Origin: Planctomycetota bacterium
GTDB lineage: Bacteria > Planctomycetota > UBA1135 > UBA2386
Direction: 5' to 3'
NCBI GenBank assembly: GCA_016794035.1
Contig: JAEUHS010000029.1
Coordinates: forward strand, 1-48,193
DNA: 48,193 nt
Shown: positions 14,791-22,862 of the stretch, piece after piece
Layout: every line of letters begins with the position of its first letter
How positions within the stretch are numbered: position 1 is the stretch's first letter
Program-made: the position numbers and the translations under genes
The notes under the pieces: generated by a model
The model's input: the letters and a program-made list of their open reading frames with translations, nothing else
Told to the model about the DNA's origin: nothing
Databases searched by the model: none

Positions 14791-17501
14791 CAGCGCCCCT
14801 TCCGGCGTTCGAGCCGGTAGTCGTCGAACCGTACGTCGATCTCGCTGCCCTTGGTGCCGGACGCGAACAGCACGGTCTTCAGTTCGGTCTGGGTGTTGCC
14901 GGTCAGCATCTTCAGCTCGTGCTGGTAGGCCACGACTCCATTCCACCATACCTGCAGCGTCAGCGCCCGGCCCTGCGAGTCGCCGCGCGGCACCACGCGC
15001 AGCTCGAGCTGCTGCGGCGCCAGCCGGTCGAAGCCGGCGAGGTCGAGCCACTGCTGGACCGTGTCGTCGGGCCCGTTGCTGCGGCCGTCCTCGATGCGCA
15101 GGAACGCCCGGCCCTCGCGCACGCCGACCTGCGCGCGCAGGTCGAACGCGCCGCCGCCGCGCTGCATCTCGATGCGCAGGCCGGCGAAGCCCTCGCCGGC
15201 CGGCTGCTGTTGGCCGAGCTGCATCGTGCAGCCGACGGCGAGGAAGTTCTTGCCGTTGCGCACCGCGCCGACGCGTTCGGCGGTCAGCTCGCTGTTGCTG
15301 GCGCTGCGCATCACCCGGAACACCAGCGCGTCGTCCTCCACCTTCGGCTTCTGCGCGCCCTCACCCTCGCCGATCCAGACGCTGCCGAGCTCGGCCCGCT
15401 CGAAGCCGTCGTCGAGCATCTCCTTCTCGGCGTGGTCCTCGATCGCTTGCAGGGTCGCCACGGCCCAGACGCGCATCGGGTCCTCCTTGCCGAGGTCCTG
15501 CACCATGCGCTGCAGCACGGTCGTCGAGTCCTCGACCAGACCGCGCGAGTAGTCGACCACCGCGAGGCTGCCCTTCGCGTACATCTTGTCGGCCTCGGCC
15601 TCGGCGAGGTCGCGCGCGGCCAGGAACGCGCTGCGCGCGCCGCGCGGGTCGGCGGCGCCGAAGTGGTAGACGCCCTGCAGCTCGAACAGCTCGACCGCCG
15701 GCCGGTGCACCAGATCGACGGCGCGGTCGGCGTAGCGCTTCGCCGCGATCGCGGCCTGCGCCTGTTCGGCGCCGTAGCCCTCGGCGGCGCGCTGCGCCTG
15801 CGCGGCCGCCATCTCGGCGATCGCGTGCACGAAGTCGTCGTGCAGCCGCAGCGCCGCGAGCTCGGCTTCCGCCGCGGCCGCGAGCTGGCCCTGCTGCCGC
15901 AGCGAGCGGCCGCGCAGGTAGAACGCGTAGGCGTCCTGCGGCGCGGCCTCGAGCGCGCGGTCGACCCAGACGTTCGCGGTGTCGTACTGGCCGATGCGGC
16001 AGAACAGCAGCGCGAGGCCGGTCGCCGCGCGGTGACGCAGCAGCGGATCCTGGTCGCCGATGCGCACCAGCAGGTCGTGCGCCTCCTGCCATTGGCCGGT
16101 GCGCAGCAGACAGCCGGCCTGGCCGAGCTGCGCCGCCGAGCCGTCGGCCGTGCCGCTGGCGGCCCGGAACGACGTCAGCGCCGCGACCACGTCGCCGGCC
16201 GCGTACTGCACGCAGCCGGTCAGATACGGCTGCGGCAGATCGCCGGGCAGCAGCAGCAGCGCGTTGCGCGCCGCGTCGAGGTCGGCCACCGCGAGCTGGC
16301 AGGCGACGATCGTGCGCACCGTGCGCACGCGGTCGGCCGCGCTCTGCAGGCTGCCGATCGTGCGCTCGGCGCGCTGTGCGACCGCGCGCGCCTCGTCGCT
16401 GCGGCCGTGCCGGCGCAGGAACTCGGCCAGCGCCGTGTGCGGGCGGGCGTCGTTGGGCGCCAGGTCGACCGCGTGGCGCAGATCGGCTTCGGCGTCGACG
16501 TCCAGACCGAGCCGCGCCTTGATCACGCCGAGGCCCTCGTAGCGGAACGCCGACTCGCGATGGTCGCCCTGCAGGCCGTCGAGCAGCGCGAACTCGGCGG
16601 CGAGGTCGCCGCGCGCCTGCAGCACGCGCTGCTGCAGCCGCAGGCCTTCGAGGTCGCCGTGCGACAGCTGGCGGTAGAGGTCGGCCTGCTCGAGCGCGGC
16701 GTCGTAGATCCAGTCGGCCTCGCGCGCCTTCTCGAGCAGCCACAGGATCAGCTCGCGCCGCGCCTCCAGGTTCGACGCCAGCTTCGGCACCGCGCGGATG
16801 CGCCGCTGCACCTCGTTGCGCAGCGTGCCGGCGAGTTCGATGCGTTCGATGCGGTTGCCGACGTCCTTGCCGAACTCGACGATCGGGCCGAACTTCTGCT
16901 CCGACAGCTTGTAGATGCGCATGCGCACGACGACGCCCTCGAAGTCGCGCATCTCTTCGAGCGCGAACGGATCGCGCCCGTCGGGCTCGATGGCGCCGAA
17001 GTTCGGCGACTTCTGGCCGACGACCCAGAGCCGGTCGTAGGTGCGCGCGGCGCGCGCCTCCTGCTCGGCGCGGCCGCCCGTCTCCTGCACGTCGCCAGCC
17101 GGTGCGGCCGGCGCGGCTGGCGCCGCGGCGGCCTCGCTCTCCGCCTGCAGCACGACGCCCTCGACCGGGCCGCCGTCGATGCGCAGCGCCCACATGTGGC
17201 CGTAGTCGGGACCGATGTCGAGCGGCAGCCCGGCGACCGACAGCGGCAGCCGCGGCGGGAACTCGAGCTCGCGCGGCGGCAGCGGCCGCGTCTCGCTCGG
17301 TTCGGTGCAGAAGTCGGCCCGCGCCAGCGGTGGCGCCGCCGTCGTGACCAGCACGGCCGCCGGCACCTGGGCCGGCTCGTAGTCGATCTTCGTCGGCTGG
17401 AAGCTCGTCGGCCGCATCGGTTCCTGCAGCAGCGAGCGCGCCATCCAGCCGCCGAGCAACAGCGTCAGCAGGGCGAGTACCTGTTCCTTGCGCATCCCCA
17501 T
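14790..17501 (-). CDS. Membrane-anchored TPR protein with C-terminal lectin-like domain
   Basis: A 903-residue protein. A single membrane helix lies at about residues 8-24 (VLALLTLLLGGWMARSLL). Then comes a Pro/Ala-rich spacer, a beta-rich region, and helical repeats from about 240 to 670 whose spacing and Ala/Leu/Tyr pattern match tetratricopeptide repeats (for example LDVDAEADLRHAVDLAPND). The last 210 residues begin LDDGFERAELGSVWIG and look like a concanavalin-type jelly roll. In the operon it replaces the small PilP/GspC-like proteins that normally follow PilO, so a scaffold role on the periplasmic side of the machine is plausible inference. The ATG overlaps the PilO-like stop (TGATG); a second ATG lies two codons later. 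Confidence 0.75.
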   Translation of the reverse strand: MGMRKEQVLALLTLLLGGWMARSLLQEPMRPTSFQPTKIDYEPAQVPAAVLVTTAAPPLARADFCTEPSETRPLPPRELEFPPRLPLSVAGLPLDIGPDYGHMWALRIDGGPVEGVVLQAESEAAAAPAAPAAPAGDVQETGGRAEQEARAARTYDRLWVVGQKSPNFGAIEPDGRDPFALEEMRDFEGVVVRMRIYKLSEQKFGPIVEFGKDVGNRIERIELAGTLRNEVQRRIRAVPKLASNLEARRELILWLLEKAREADWIYDAALEQADLYRQLSHGDLEGLRLQQRVLQARGDLAAEFALLDGLQGDHRESAFRYEGLGVIKARLGLDVDAEADLRHAVDLAPNDARPHTALAEFLRRHGRSDEARAVAQRAERTIGSLQSAADRVRTVRTIVACQLAVADLDAARNALLLLPGDLPQPYLTGCVQYAAGDVVAALTSFRAASGTADGSAAQLGQAGCLLRTGQWQEAHDLLVRIGDQDPLLRHRAATGLALLFCRIGQYDTANVWVDRALEAAPQDAYAFYLRGRSLRQQGQLAAAAEAELAALRLHDDFVHAIAEMAAAQAQRAAEGYGAEQAQAAIAAKRYADRAVDLVHRPAVELFELQGVYHFGAADPRGARSAFLAARDLAEAEADKMYAKGSLAVVDYSRGLVEDSTTVLQRMVQDLGKEDPMRVWAVATLQAIEDHAEKEMLDDGFERAELGSVWIGEGEGAQKPKVEDDALVFRVMRSASNSELTAERVGAVRNGKNFLAVGCTMQLGQQQPAGEGFAGLRIEMQRGGGAFDLRAQVGVREGRAFLRIEDGRSNGPDDTVQQWLDLAGFDRLAPQQLELRVVPRGDSQGRALTLQVWWNGVVAYQHELKMLTGNTQTELKTVLFASGTKGSEIDVRFDDYRLERRKGR

Positions 17502-18307
17502 CACTGCTCCTTGAAGGCGATGCCCTGCAGCGTGCCCTTGACGGTGCACGGCTCGCCGAGCCGCGGCGGCTGCTGCAGCTGCCAGGTCTCGATCACCAGC
17601 GCGCGACCCGGCTTGCGGCACGACTCGAGGAACCGCGCGCAGGTCGCCTCGTCGGCCTGGAACTGGAACGAGACGCGCTCCTGCACCAGCAGGTCGCGCA
17701 GATCGACGTCGCCGGGTCGCGTGCCGCGCGACAGGCTGCGCTGGCCGCGGCGCGGATCGACCTTGAGGCTCGGCACGGCCCGCAGCGCGATCGCGTCGGG
17801 GTCGGCGGCGCGCACCGCGTCGTGCGCCGCGAACAGGCGCTGCGTCGTCTCGTCGAGCAGCTCGAGCCCGAACAGCACGCCGCGGATCTCGTCGACGCCG
17901 GTCGGCACGTCCCAGCCGACGTCCTTGTCGGCGACCTGCACGTCGCGTTCGTTGGCCGCGTTCAGGATCGACTGCTTCAGCGCGCGGCCGACCTGGAACA
18001 GGTATTCGTCGGCGGCACCCTTGCCGTCGAGCTGGTACTTCGCCGTCGGCACGAACGCGAGCTCGGCCTGCAACCGGCGCCGCTCGGCCTGCAGCTGGTC
18101 GGCCTCCTCGCGCGCCGCGTTGAGCGCCGCGCCGTCGTAGAGCGGCGTGGTGCCGGCCTGGCGCACCAGCTTGCGCGCCTCGAGCAGCGAGCTGTCGGCG
18201 CTGTAGACCGAGGCGATCACCGCACTGGCGACCAGGTAGACGATGCCGCCGATGGCGACGCCGACCAGCCAGCGCTTGTTCTCCTGCACGAAGGCGCCGA
18301 TGTCCAT
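17501..18307 (-). CDS. PilO/GspM-like inner-membrane platform protein
   Basis: A 268-residue bitopic protein. A short cytoplasmic N-terminus (MDIGAFVQENKR) precedes a membrane helix at about 13-35. A coiled-coil region (about 60-95, AALNAAREEADQLQAERRR-like) and an alpha/beta C-terminal domain follow. This is the architecture of PilO and GspM, which link PilN/GspL to the rest of the pseudopilus platform. Sequence conservation in this family is low, so the call leans on architecture and on its place directly after the PilM-PilN fusion. Start and stop are coupled to both neighbours by TGATG overlaps at 18307 and 17501. Confidence 0.68.
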   Translation of the reverse strand: MDIGAFVQENKRWLVGVAIGGIVYLVASAVIASVYSADSSLLEARKLVRQAGTTPLYDGAALNAAREEADQLQAERRRLQAELAFVPTAKYQLDGKGAADEYLFQVGRALKQSILNAANERDVQVADKDVGWDVPTGVDEIRGVLFGLELLDETTQRLFAAHDAVRAADPDAIALRAVPSLKVDPRRGQRSLSRGTRPGDVDLRDLLVQERVSFQFQADEATCARFLESCRKPGRALVIETWQLQQPPRLGEPCTVKGTLQGIAFKEQ

Positions 18308-19923
18308 CAGTTGCCCTCCGCGAAGTCGACGGCGATCTGGAACGTCAGCGAACTGTCCACACTCTGCGTCGGCTTCATCACCGCCTGGGCGCCCGCGAGC
18401 AGCGGATCGGCCTTGAAGCGGCTGACGAACTCCTGCAGCACGCGCCCGACTTCGACGCCGTTCAGCTCCTTGCCGGCGCCGTCGAGCAGGACCTGCGGCC
18501 GCTTCCGCTGCACGCTCGAACCGCCGCCGCTGACCTCGAGCTTGCGGAGCCACAGCTGCGGCGGCAGGTGCGCGGCGGCGGCGCGCTGCGTGCGCAGCAG
18601 GCCGTGCAGCGGCAGCGCCTGCGCGGCCAGGTGTTCGACCAGCGCGCGTTCGACCTTGTTGGCCTCGATCGCGGCGGTCGCGTCGGCGTGCACGCTGTTG
18701 GCGACGTTGATGCGGCGCCGCAGCGCGTCCTCGGCGCCCTGCGCCGCCGCCAGCTCCGCGCGCGCGTGACTGGCCTGCAGACCGAGCACGCCGACCAGGA
18801 TCGCGCCGGCCAGCACGTTCCACACCGTGCGCTGCTGGAACCGCTGCCGGCGGCGCACCGCCTCGGGCAGGATCTCGAGCGAGTAGAGCGTGTCGTCGAG
18901 CCGGCCGACCGCGAGGCCGAGCGCGACCACGGCCTCGTGCCGCATCGCCTGCAGCTGCTCGGCGTCGTCGGGTGGCAGCGCCGACAGGTCGAGGTTGGCG
19001 AACGGATCGAACAGTTCGACCGGCGCGCGCAGCGTCTCGCGCAGCAGGCCGCGCAGGCCGCGCAGCCGCGCGCCGCCGCCGCACAGCAGCACCTTGTCGA
19101 GCCGCAGGTCGGCGATCTTGGTCTGCGTCTTGCAGAACGCGAGCGAGCTCTGGATCGCCGCCGACAGCGAACCGGCGGCGCCGCCGGCGGCCATCGTCAC
19201 CTTCTCGGCCTGGCCGCTGGCGTAGCGACCGCGGCTCTGCGGGTCGAGGTCGAGCAGGTCCTTCTTCAGCGCCTCGGCCTTGCGCGCGCCGACGTTGAAC
19301 GCGGCCGCGATCGCGTCGTCGAGCACCTTGGTGCCGCCGCTGAGGTTGCGCGCGAACAGCAGGTCGGTGCCCTTGACCAGCGCGATGTCGATCGTCTCCT
19401 GGCCGATGTTGGCGAGGCAGACCACGGCGTCGGGTTCGACCGGGCCGCACTTCAGGAATGCGTTGTACAGCGCGGTGCAGTTCGGCACGAACGCCGCCAC
19501 CGAGCCGCCGCCGTTCTGCACCTCGGCCTGCAGACGCTCGAGCGACTCGTCCTTGGCGAGGGCCAGCAACACGGTCTCGACGCCGGCCTCGGGGTCCTGC
19601 GCCGGCAGCAGGTTGTAGTCGGCGGACAGGGTGCCACCCGACTGCTGCGCGAGATCCTGGATCTCGAGGTCCATCAGGTTGCGCAGCTGCCAGTCCGGCG
19701 TCGGCGGCACCTGGCTGTAGCGCAGCGTCATGTCGCGGCCGGCGAGGCCGACGACGCTGGCGGCGAGCGGCACAGCGGCCTCGGCGAGCGAGATCGCGGC
19801 GTCGCCTTCGCCGCGCGGCAGGCCGGCGAAGCGCAGGATCTTCACGCCGTGCTTGCCGGCCTGGGCGACCAGCACCTTGGCGCTGTGAGTGCCGATGTCG
19901 ACGGCGGTGGCTTTGTTGGCCAT
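18307..19923 (-). CDS. PilM-PilN fusion (GspL-like) platform protein
   Basis: A 538-residue protein joining a cytoplasmic actin-like domain to a membrane-anchored PilN-like domain. The PilM part shows DIGTHSAKVL (phosphate 1, residues 9-18), VCLANIGQETIDIAL (phosphate 2, about 168-182) and LLCGGGARLRGL (adenosine motif, about 279-290). A membrane helix at 367-383 and a coiled coil followed by a ferredoxin-like region (about 385-538) make the PilN half. In type IV pili PilM and PilN are separate, while in type II systems GspL fuses the two, so this resembles GspL in layout but PilM in motif wording. It would recruit the assembly ATPase to the platform. ATG 19923 lies 8 bases after the FHA gene. 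Confidence 0.83.
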   Translation of the reverse strand: MANKATAVDIGTHSAKVLVAQAGKHGVKILRFAGLPRGEGDAAISLAEAAVPLAASVVGLAGRDMTLRYSQVPPTPDWQLRNLMDLEIQDLAQQSGGTLSADYNLLPAQDPEAGVETVLLALAKDESLERLQAEVQNGGGSVAAFVPNCTALYNAFLKCGPVEPDAVVCLANIGQETIDIALVKGTDLLFARNLSGGTKVLDDAIAAAFNVGARKAEALKKDLLDLDPQSRGRYASGQAEKVTMAAGGAAGSLSAAIQSSLAFCKTQTKIADLRLDKVLLCGGGARLRGLRGLLRETLRAPVELFDPFANLDLSALPPDDAEQLQAMRHEAVVALGLAVGRLDDTLYSLEILPEAVRRRQRFQQRTVWNVLAGAILVGVLGLQASHARAELAAAQGAEDALRRRINVANSVHADATAAIEANKVERALVEHLAAQALPLHGLLRTQRAAAAHLPPQLWLRKLEVSGGGSSVQRKRPQVLLDGAGKELNGVEVGRVLQEFVSRFKADPLLAGAQAVMKPTQSVDSSLTFQIAVDFAEGN

Positions 19924-19931
19924 GGGTCCTG

Positions 19932-21899
19932 CTACTTCGTCTCCAGATGCTGCTTCACGTACGTCTCGACCACGCGCGACAGCCCGCTCTGCTCGCTGTC
20001 GGCGAACGCCTTCGCCAGCTCCTGCAGGCGCTGCCGCCGCACCTCGACCTCGGCGGCGTCGATCGCCAGCAGCCGGGCGTGCGCGCGTTCGCGCAGCGCC
20101 AGCGTGCCGGTCGCGTCCTCGAGGTTGGTTTCGTGGAAGCGCGCCACGACGTCGTCGATGCCGCGCACGACGCGCTCGAAGCCGCCGCGCGTGTCGAAGA
20201 ACTCGGCCTCGTCGAGGTCCTGCTGCAGCTGCCGCAGCGACTCGGACTGCGCCGCGAGCAACTGCGTGCGCAGCGCCTGCGCCTGCGCCAGCACCTCCGA
20301 GTCCATCGGCAGTTCGCGCACCAGCTGGCGCAGCGTGTCGAGCGCCTGGCCGGGCTCGCCCTGCTGGTCGAGCGCGCGGGCCTGGCGCACCAGCTCGCCG
20401 GCCTGCTGGCGTTCGGCGCGGAAACCGAGCACCAGCTCGAAGCGCGCCGACTGCACGCGCAGCCGGTAGCGGCCGGCGCCGAGCTGGCCGCTGCACGCGG
20501 TCGGGGTCTCGAACCGGACCAGGGCGCGCGTCGCACGATCGCCGAGCAACAGGCGCGTGGTCGTGAACTCGGACTCGGCGGCCGCGGCGACGAACGCCCC
20601 GTCGTCACCGGCGACCATCAGCCCGCTGGCCGCATCGGCCGGGAACACGAGCTGCAGGCCCTGGCCGCGTTCGGCGCCGCTGTCGCTGCCGGCCGCGACG
20701 TCGGCGGCGAACTGGAAGCTGCGCTCGCTCGCCGGCGCTGCCAGCGCGACGCCGAGGTCCGACAGCACGCACTGGCCGGCCCGGTGCAGACCGTCGAGCG
20801 CCGGCGGCACCGTGTGCGGCAGCACCTGCAGCAGCGTCGCCGGGTTCTCCGGATCCACCGAGCGCACCGCGAGCGCGCTGCCGGTGCCGAGCAGCGTCTG
20901 GCTCGACTCGGCGAGCTTGACCTCCACCGCGGCGCCGGCACCGCCCTCGGTCACGGCGACGTCGTCGACCAGCGCCCGCGCGTCGGGGGACGGCAGCACG
21001 GCGACCAGTTCGACCTGCAGCCGGTCGCAGCCCGGCGGGACGCCGACCACCGCCTCGACGCGCTGCCAGTCTTCGTGCGCGGTCAGCGGCGTGCCGGTGC
21101 AGAACCGGAACGGCTGCTGTTCGTTGCTGGTGAAGCACACCGCGCGCACCGCGACCCGGGCGCCGGCCTCGGCGCGCAGATGGGCGGCGATCGTCATCGA
21201 GCGCCCGGCGAACACCGGCAGCGGCTCCAGCAGCGTCGCCACCGCGAAGCTCGCCGCGTCGGCGCCTTCGCCGCGCCCGGCCGCGAACGCACCGGCGCCG
21301 CTGTGACCGCGCGTGGCCAGCTGGAAGCCGGCACCACCGGCGCGCAGGTTCCAGCCGTCCTCGGTGTCGCACGCGGCGACGCCGGGCAGGAGGCGGTTGC
21401 CGTTGACGACCAGCGCCGGACGCTGCTGCGGCGCCGCCCCTTCGTCGCGCGCCGCCCCGCCGCTGCGCCACCACAGGTAGCCGGCGACGCCGAGGCCGAC
21501 CACGACCAGCGCGACCAGCAGCCCCAGCGAGCCGGAGCGGCGCTGCAGCCGGCCGGCGTCGAGCCGCCGCACCGCGAGTTCGCCGGCGTCCGCGGCCGCC
21601 GCGGCGCTCTCGTCGCGGAACTTCAGCCGCAGCCGGCCGAAGGTCACCACGTCGCCGGGCGTCAGCACCATCTCGGTGACGCGCTTGCCGTCGAGGAAGG
21701 TGCCGTTGGTCGAGCCGAGGTCGCGCAGCACGTGACGATCCCCCTCGAGCACGATCTCGGCGTGCACGCCGGAGGTCTTCTCGTCGGCGAGCACGATGTC
21801 GTTGCCGGCTTTGCGGCCGATGCGGATGGCGCGATCGGCCACTGGCAGAACGTCGCCGGCGCGATCCCCGTCGAGGATCTCGAGCACGTAGTTGGCCAT
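19932..21899 (-). CDS. FHA-domain membrane protein with carbohydrate-binding-like periplasmic region
   Basis: A 655-residue protein. An N-terminal FHA domain (residues 2-95) has the phosphothreonine-binding signatures IRIGRKAGND, GVHAEI and LGSTNGTFLDG. One membrane helix is at about 125-144. The outside part contains a beta-sandwich-like region (about 185-320) with GRSMTIAAHLRAEAG, DWQRVEAVVGVP and ALVDDVAVTEG, the pattern of CenC-type (CBM4/9-like) galactose-binding folds. A second beta region follows, then a helical coiled-coil tail from about 520. It is the first gene of the pseudopilus operon. A receptor that links phosphorylated partners inside to surface binding outside would fit, but this is inference. 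The start was chosen at MANYVLE because upstream codons extend without FHA homology. Confidence 0.8.
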   Translation of the reverse strand: MANYVLEILDGDRAGDVLPVADRAIRIGRKAGNDIVLADEKTSGVHAEIVLEGDRHVLRDLGSTNGTFLDGKRVTEMVLTPGDVVTFGRLRLKFRDESAAAAADAGELAVRRLDAGRLQRRSGSLGLLVALVVVGLGVAGYLWWRSGGAARDEGAAPQQRPALVVNGNRLLPGVAACDTEDGWNLRAGGAGFQLATRGHSGAGAFAAGRGEGADAASFAVATLLEPLPVFAGRSMTIAAHLRAEAGARVAVRAVCFTSNEQQPFRFCTGTPLTAHEDWQRVEAVVGVPPGCDRLQVELVAVLPSPDARALVDDVAVTEGGAGAAVEVKLAESSQTLLGTGSALAVRSVDPENPATLLQVLPHTVPPALDGLHRAGQCVLSDLGVALAAPASERSFQFAADVAAGSDSGAERGQGLQLVFPADAASGLMVAGDDGAFVAAAAESEFTTTRLLLGDRATRALVRFETPTACSGQLGAGRYRLRVQSARFELVLGFRAERQQAGELVRQARALDQQGEPGQALDTLRQLVRELPMDSEVLAQAQALRTQLLAAQSESLRQLQQDLDEAEFFDTRGGFERVVRGIDDVVARFHETNLEDATGTLALRERAHARLLAIDAAEVEVRRQRLQELAKAFADSEQSGLSRVVETYVKQHLETK

Positions 21900-22115
21900 G
21901 CAGGTTGCGGAGGGGTCTCGGACCGTGCGGGACACGCAGCACGGGCCGCGGGCCATCGGGCTCGCCGCACCCGGGGCGAGGTGCTGCGAACGGACGGCCA
22001 CAAGCTACCTGCACCGCTCTACGCCGCAAGCGGTTGCCGGTCACTTCGTGCCGCCGCCGCGCCGGCGCGGTTTCGGCGGCGACCCCCGCCGCGTCCGGCG
22101 CTACAACGTCGGCCG
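21900..22115. promoter_or_regulatory. Divergent intergenic region between FHA gene and rsmE
   Basis: These 216 bases separate the first gene of the 19-kb minus-strand run from rsmE on the plus strand, so promoters for both must lie here unless they sit inside coding sequence. I could not identify convincing -35/-10 pairs or operator palindromes, and neither start has a clear ribosome site. Confidence 0.4.
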
Positions 22116-22814
22116 ATGCCGGCGCGGTTCTTCCTGCCTTCGTTGCCAGCCGCGGGCGCGGCCACCGTCGATGGTGACCTCGCCCACCACCTGGCCACCG
22201 TGCTGCGCGCCCGGCCCGGGCTCACCATCGTGCTGGCCGACGGCCGCGGCGGCAGCGCGCTGGCGACCGTTCGCGCCGTCGACCGGCGCACCGTCACCCT
22301 GCAGGTCGACGCACCGCGCCAGGCGCCGGCGCCGCCGCGCCGCGTGCAGGTCGCCTTCGCGCCGCCGCGGCTGCAGCGCGCCGAGTGGCTGTTCGAACAC
22401 GGCACCGAGGTCGGCATCGACGTGTTCCAGCCGCTGTGGACCGCACGCACCCGACCGCAGGGCGAACGGCCGGACCGCTGGCTGCGCATCGTGCGCGCGG
22501 CCGCGGGCCAGTGCGACCGCGACTGGCTGCCGGAGGTGCGGCCGGCGCGCGAACTGCTCGATCTGGTCGCCGAGCCCGGCCTGCCGGCGGCGCGCTTCGT
22601 GACGCAGCCCGGCGCCACGTCGCTGGCCGAACTCGCGCCGCGCGACGCCGACGTGCAGGTGTTGGTCGGACCCGAGGGCGGTTTCAGCCCCGAGGAACAC
22701 GCGGCCGCGCTGGCGGCCGGATTCGTGCCCGCCGGCCTCGGCCCACACGTGCTGCGGACCGAGACGGCGGCGCTGGTGGCCGCGGCGCTGGTGCACGCGA
22801 GCGACGCGCGCTGA
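22116..22814 (+). CDS. rsmE: 16S rRNA (uracil1498-N3)-methyltransferase RsmE
   Basis: RsmE is a SPOUT-fold enzyme that methylates U1498 of 16S rRNA in the 30S subunit, using S-adenosylmethionine. The 232-residue length is normal. An N-terminal PUA-like part (about 1-70, including DLAHHLATVLRARPG) precedes the knotted domain with LVGPEGGFSPEE and the C-terminal GPHVLRTETAALVAAALV, the two most diagnostic motifs. The ATG at 22116 gives MPARFFLPSL, the expected N-terminus. It stands alone, divergent from the pseudopilus operon and convergent with the next gene, from which a hairpin separates it. Confidence 0.94.
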   Translation: MPARFFLPSLPAAGAATVDGDLAHHLATVLRARPGLTIVLADGRGGSALATVRAVDRRTVTLQVDAPRQAPAPPRRVQVAFAPPRLQRAEWLFEHGTEVGIDVFQPLWTARTRPQGERPDRWLRIVRAAAGQCDRDWLPEVRPARELLDLVAEPGLPAARFVTQPGATSLAELAPRDADVQVLVGPEGGFSPEEHAAALAAGFVPAGLGPHVLRTETAALVAAALVHASDAR

Positions 22815-22818
22815 GCGC

Positions 22819-22848
22819 CGCGGCAGCCCCGGCGGTCGGGGCTCCGCG
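22819..22848. terminator. Hairpin between convergent rsmE and secreted-protein gene
   Basis: AGCCCCG (22825-22831) pairs with CGGGGCT (22837-22843) around a 5-base loop. CGCGG (22819-22823) pairs with CCGCG (22844-22848) across a one-base bulge, for a 12-base-pair stem. It starts 4 bases after the rsmE stop and could terminate transcription from both sides; no U-tract is seen. Confidence 0.55.
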
Positions 22849-22862
22849 TCGGCCTGCCCCCG

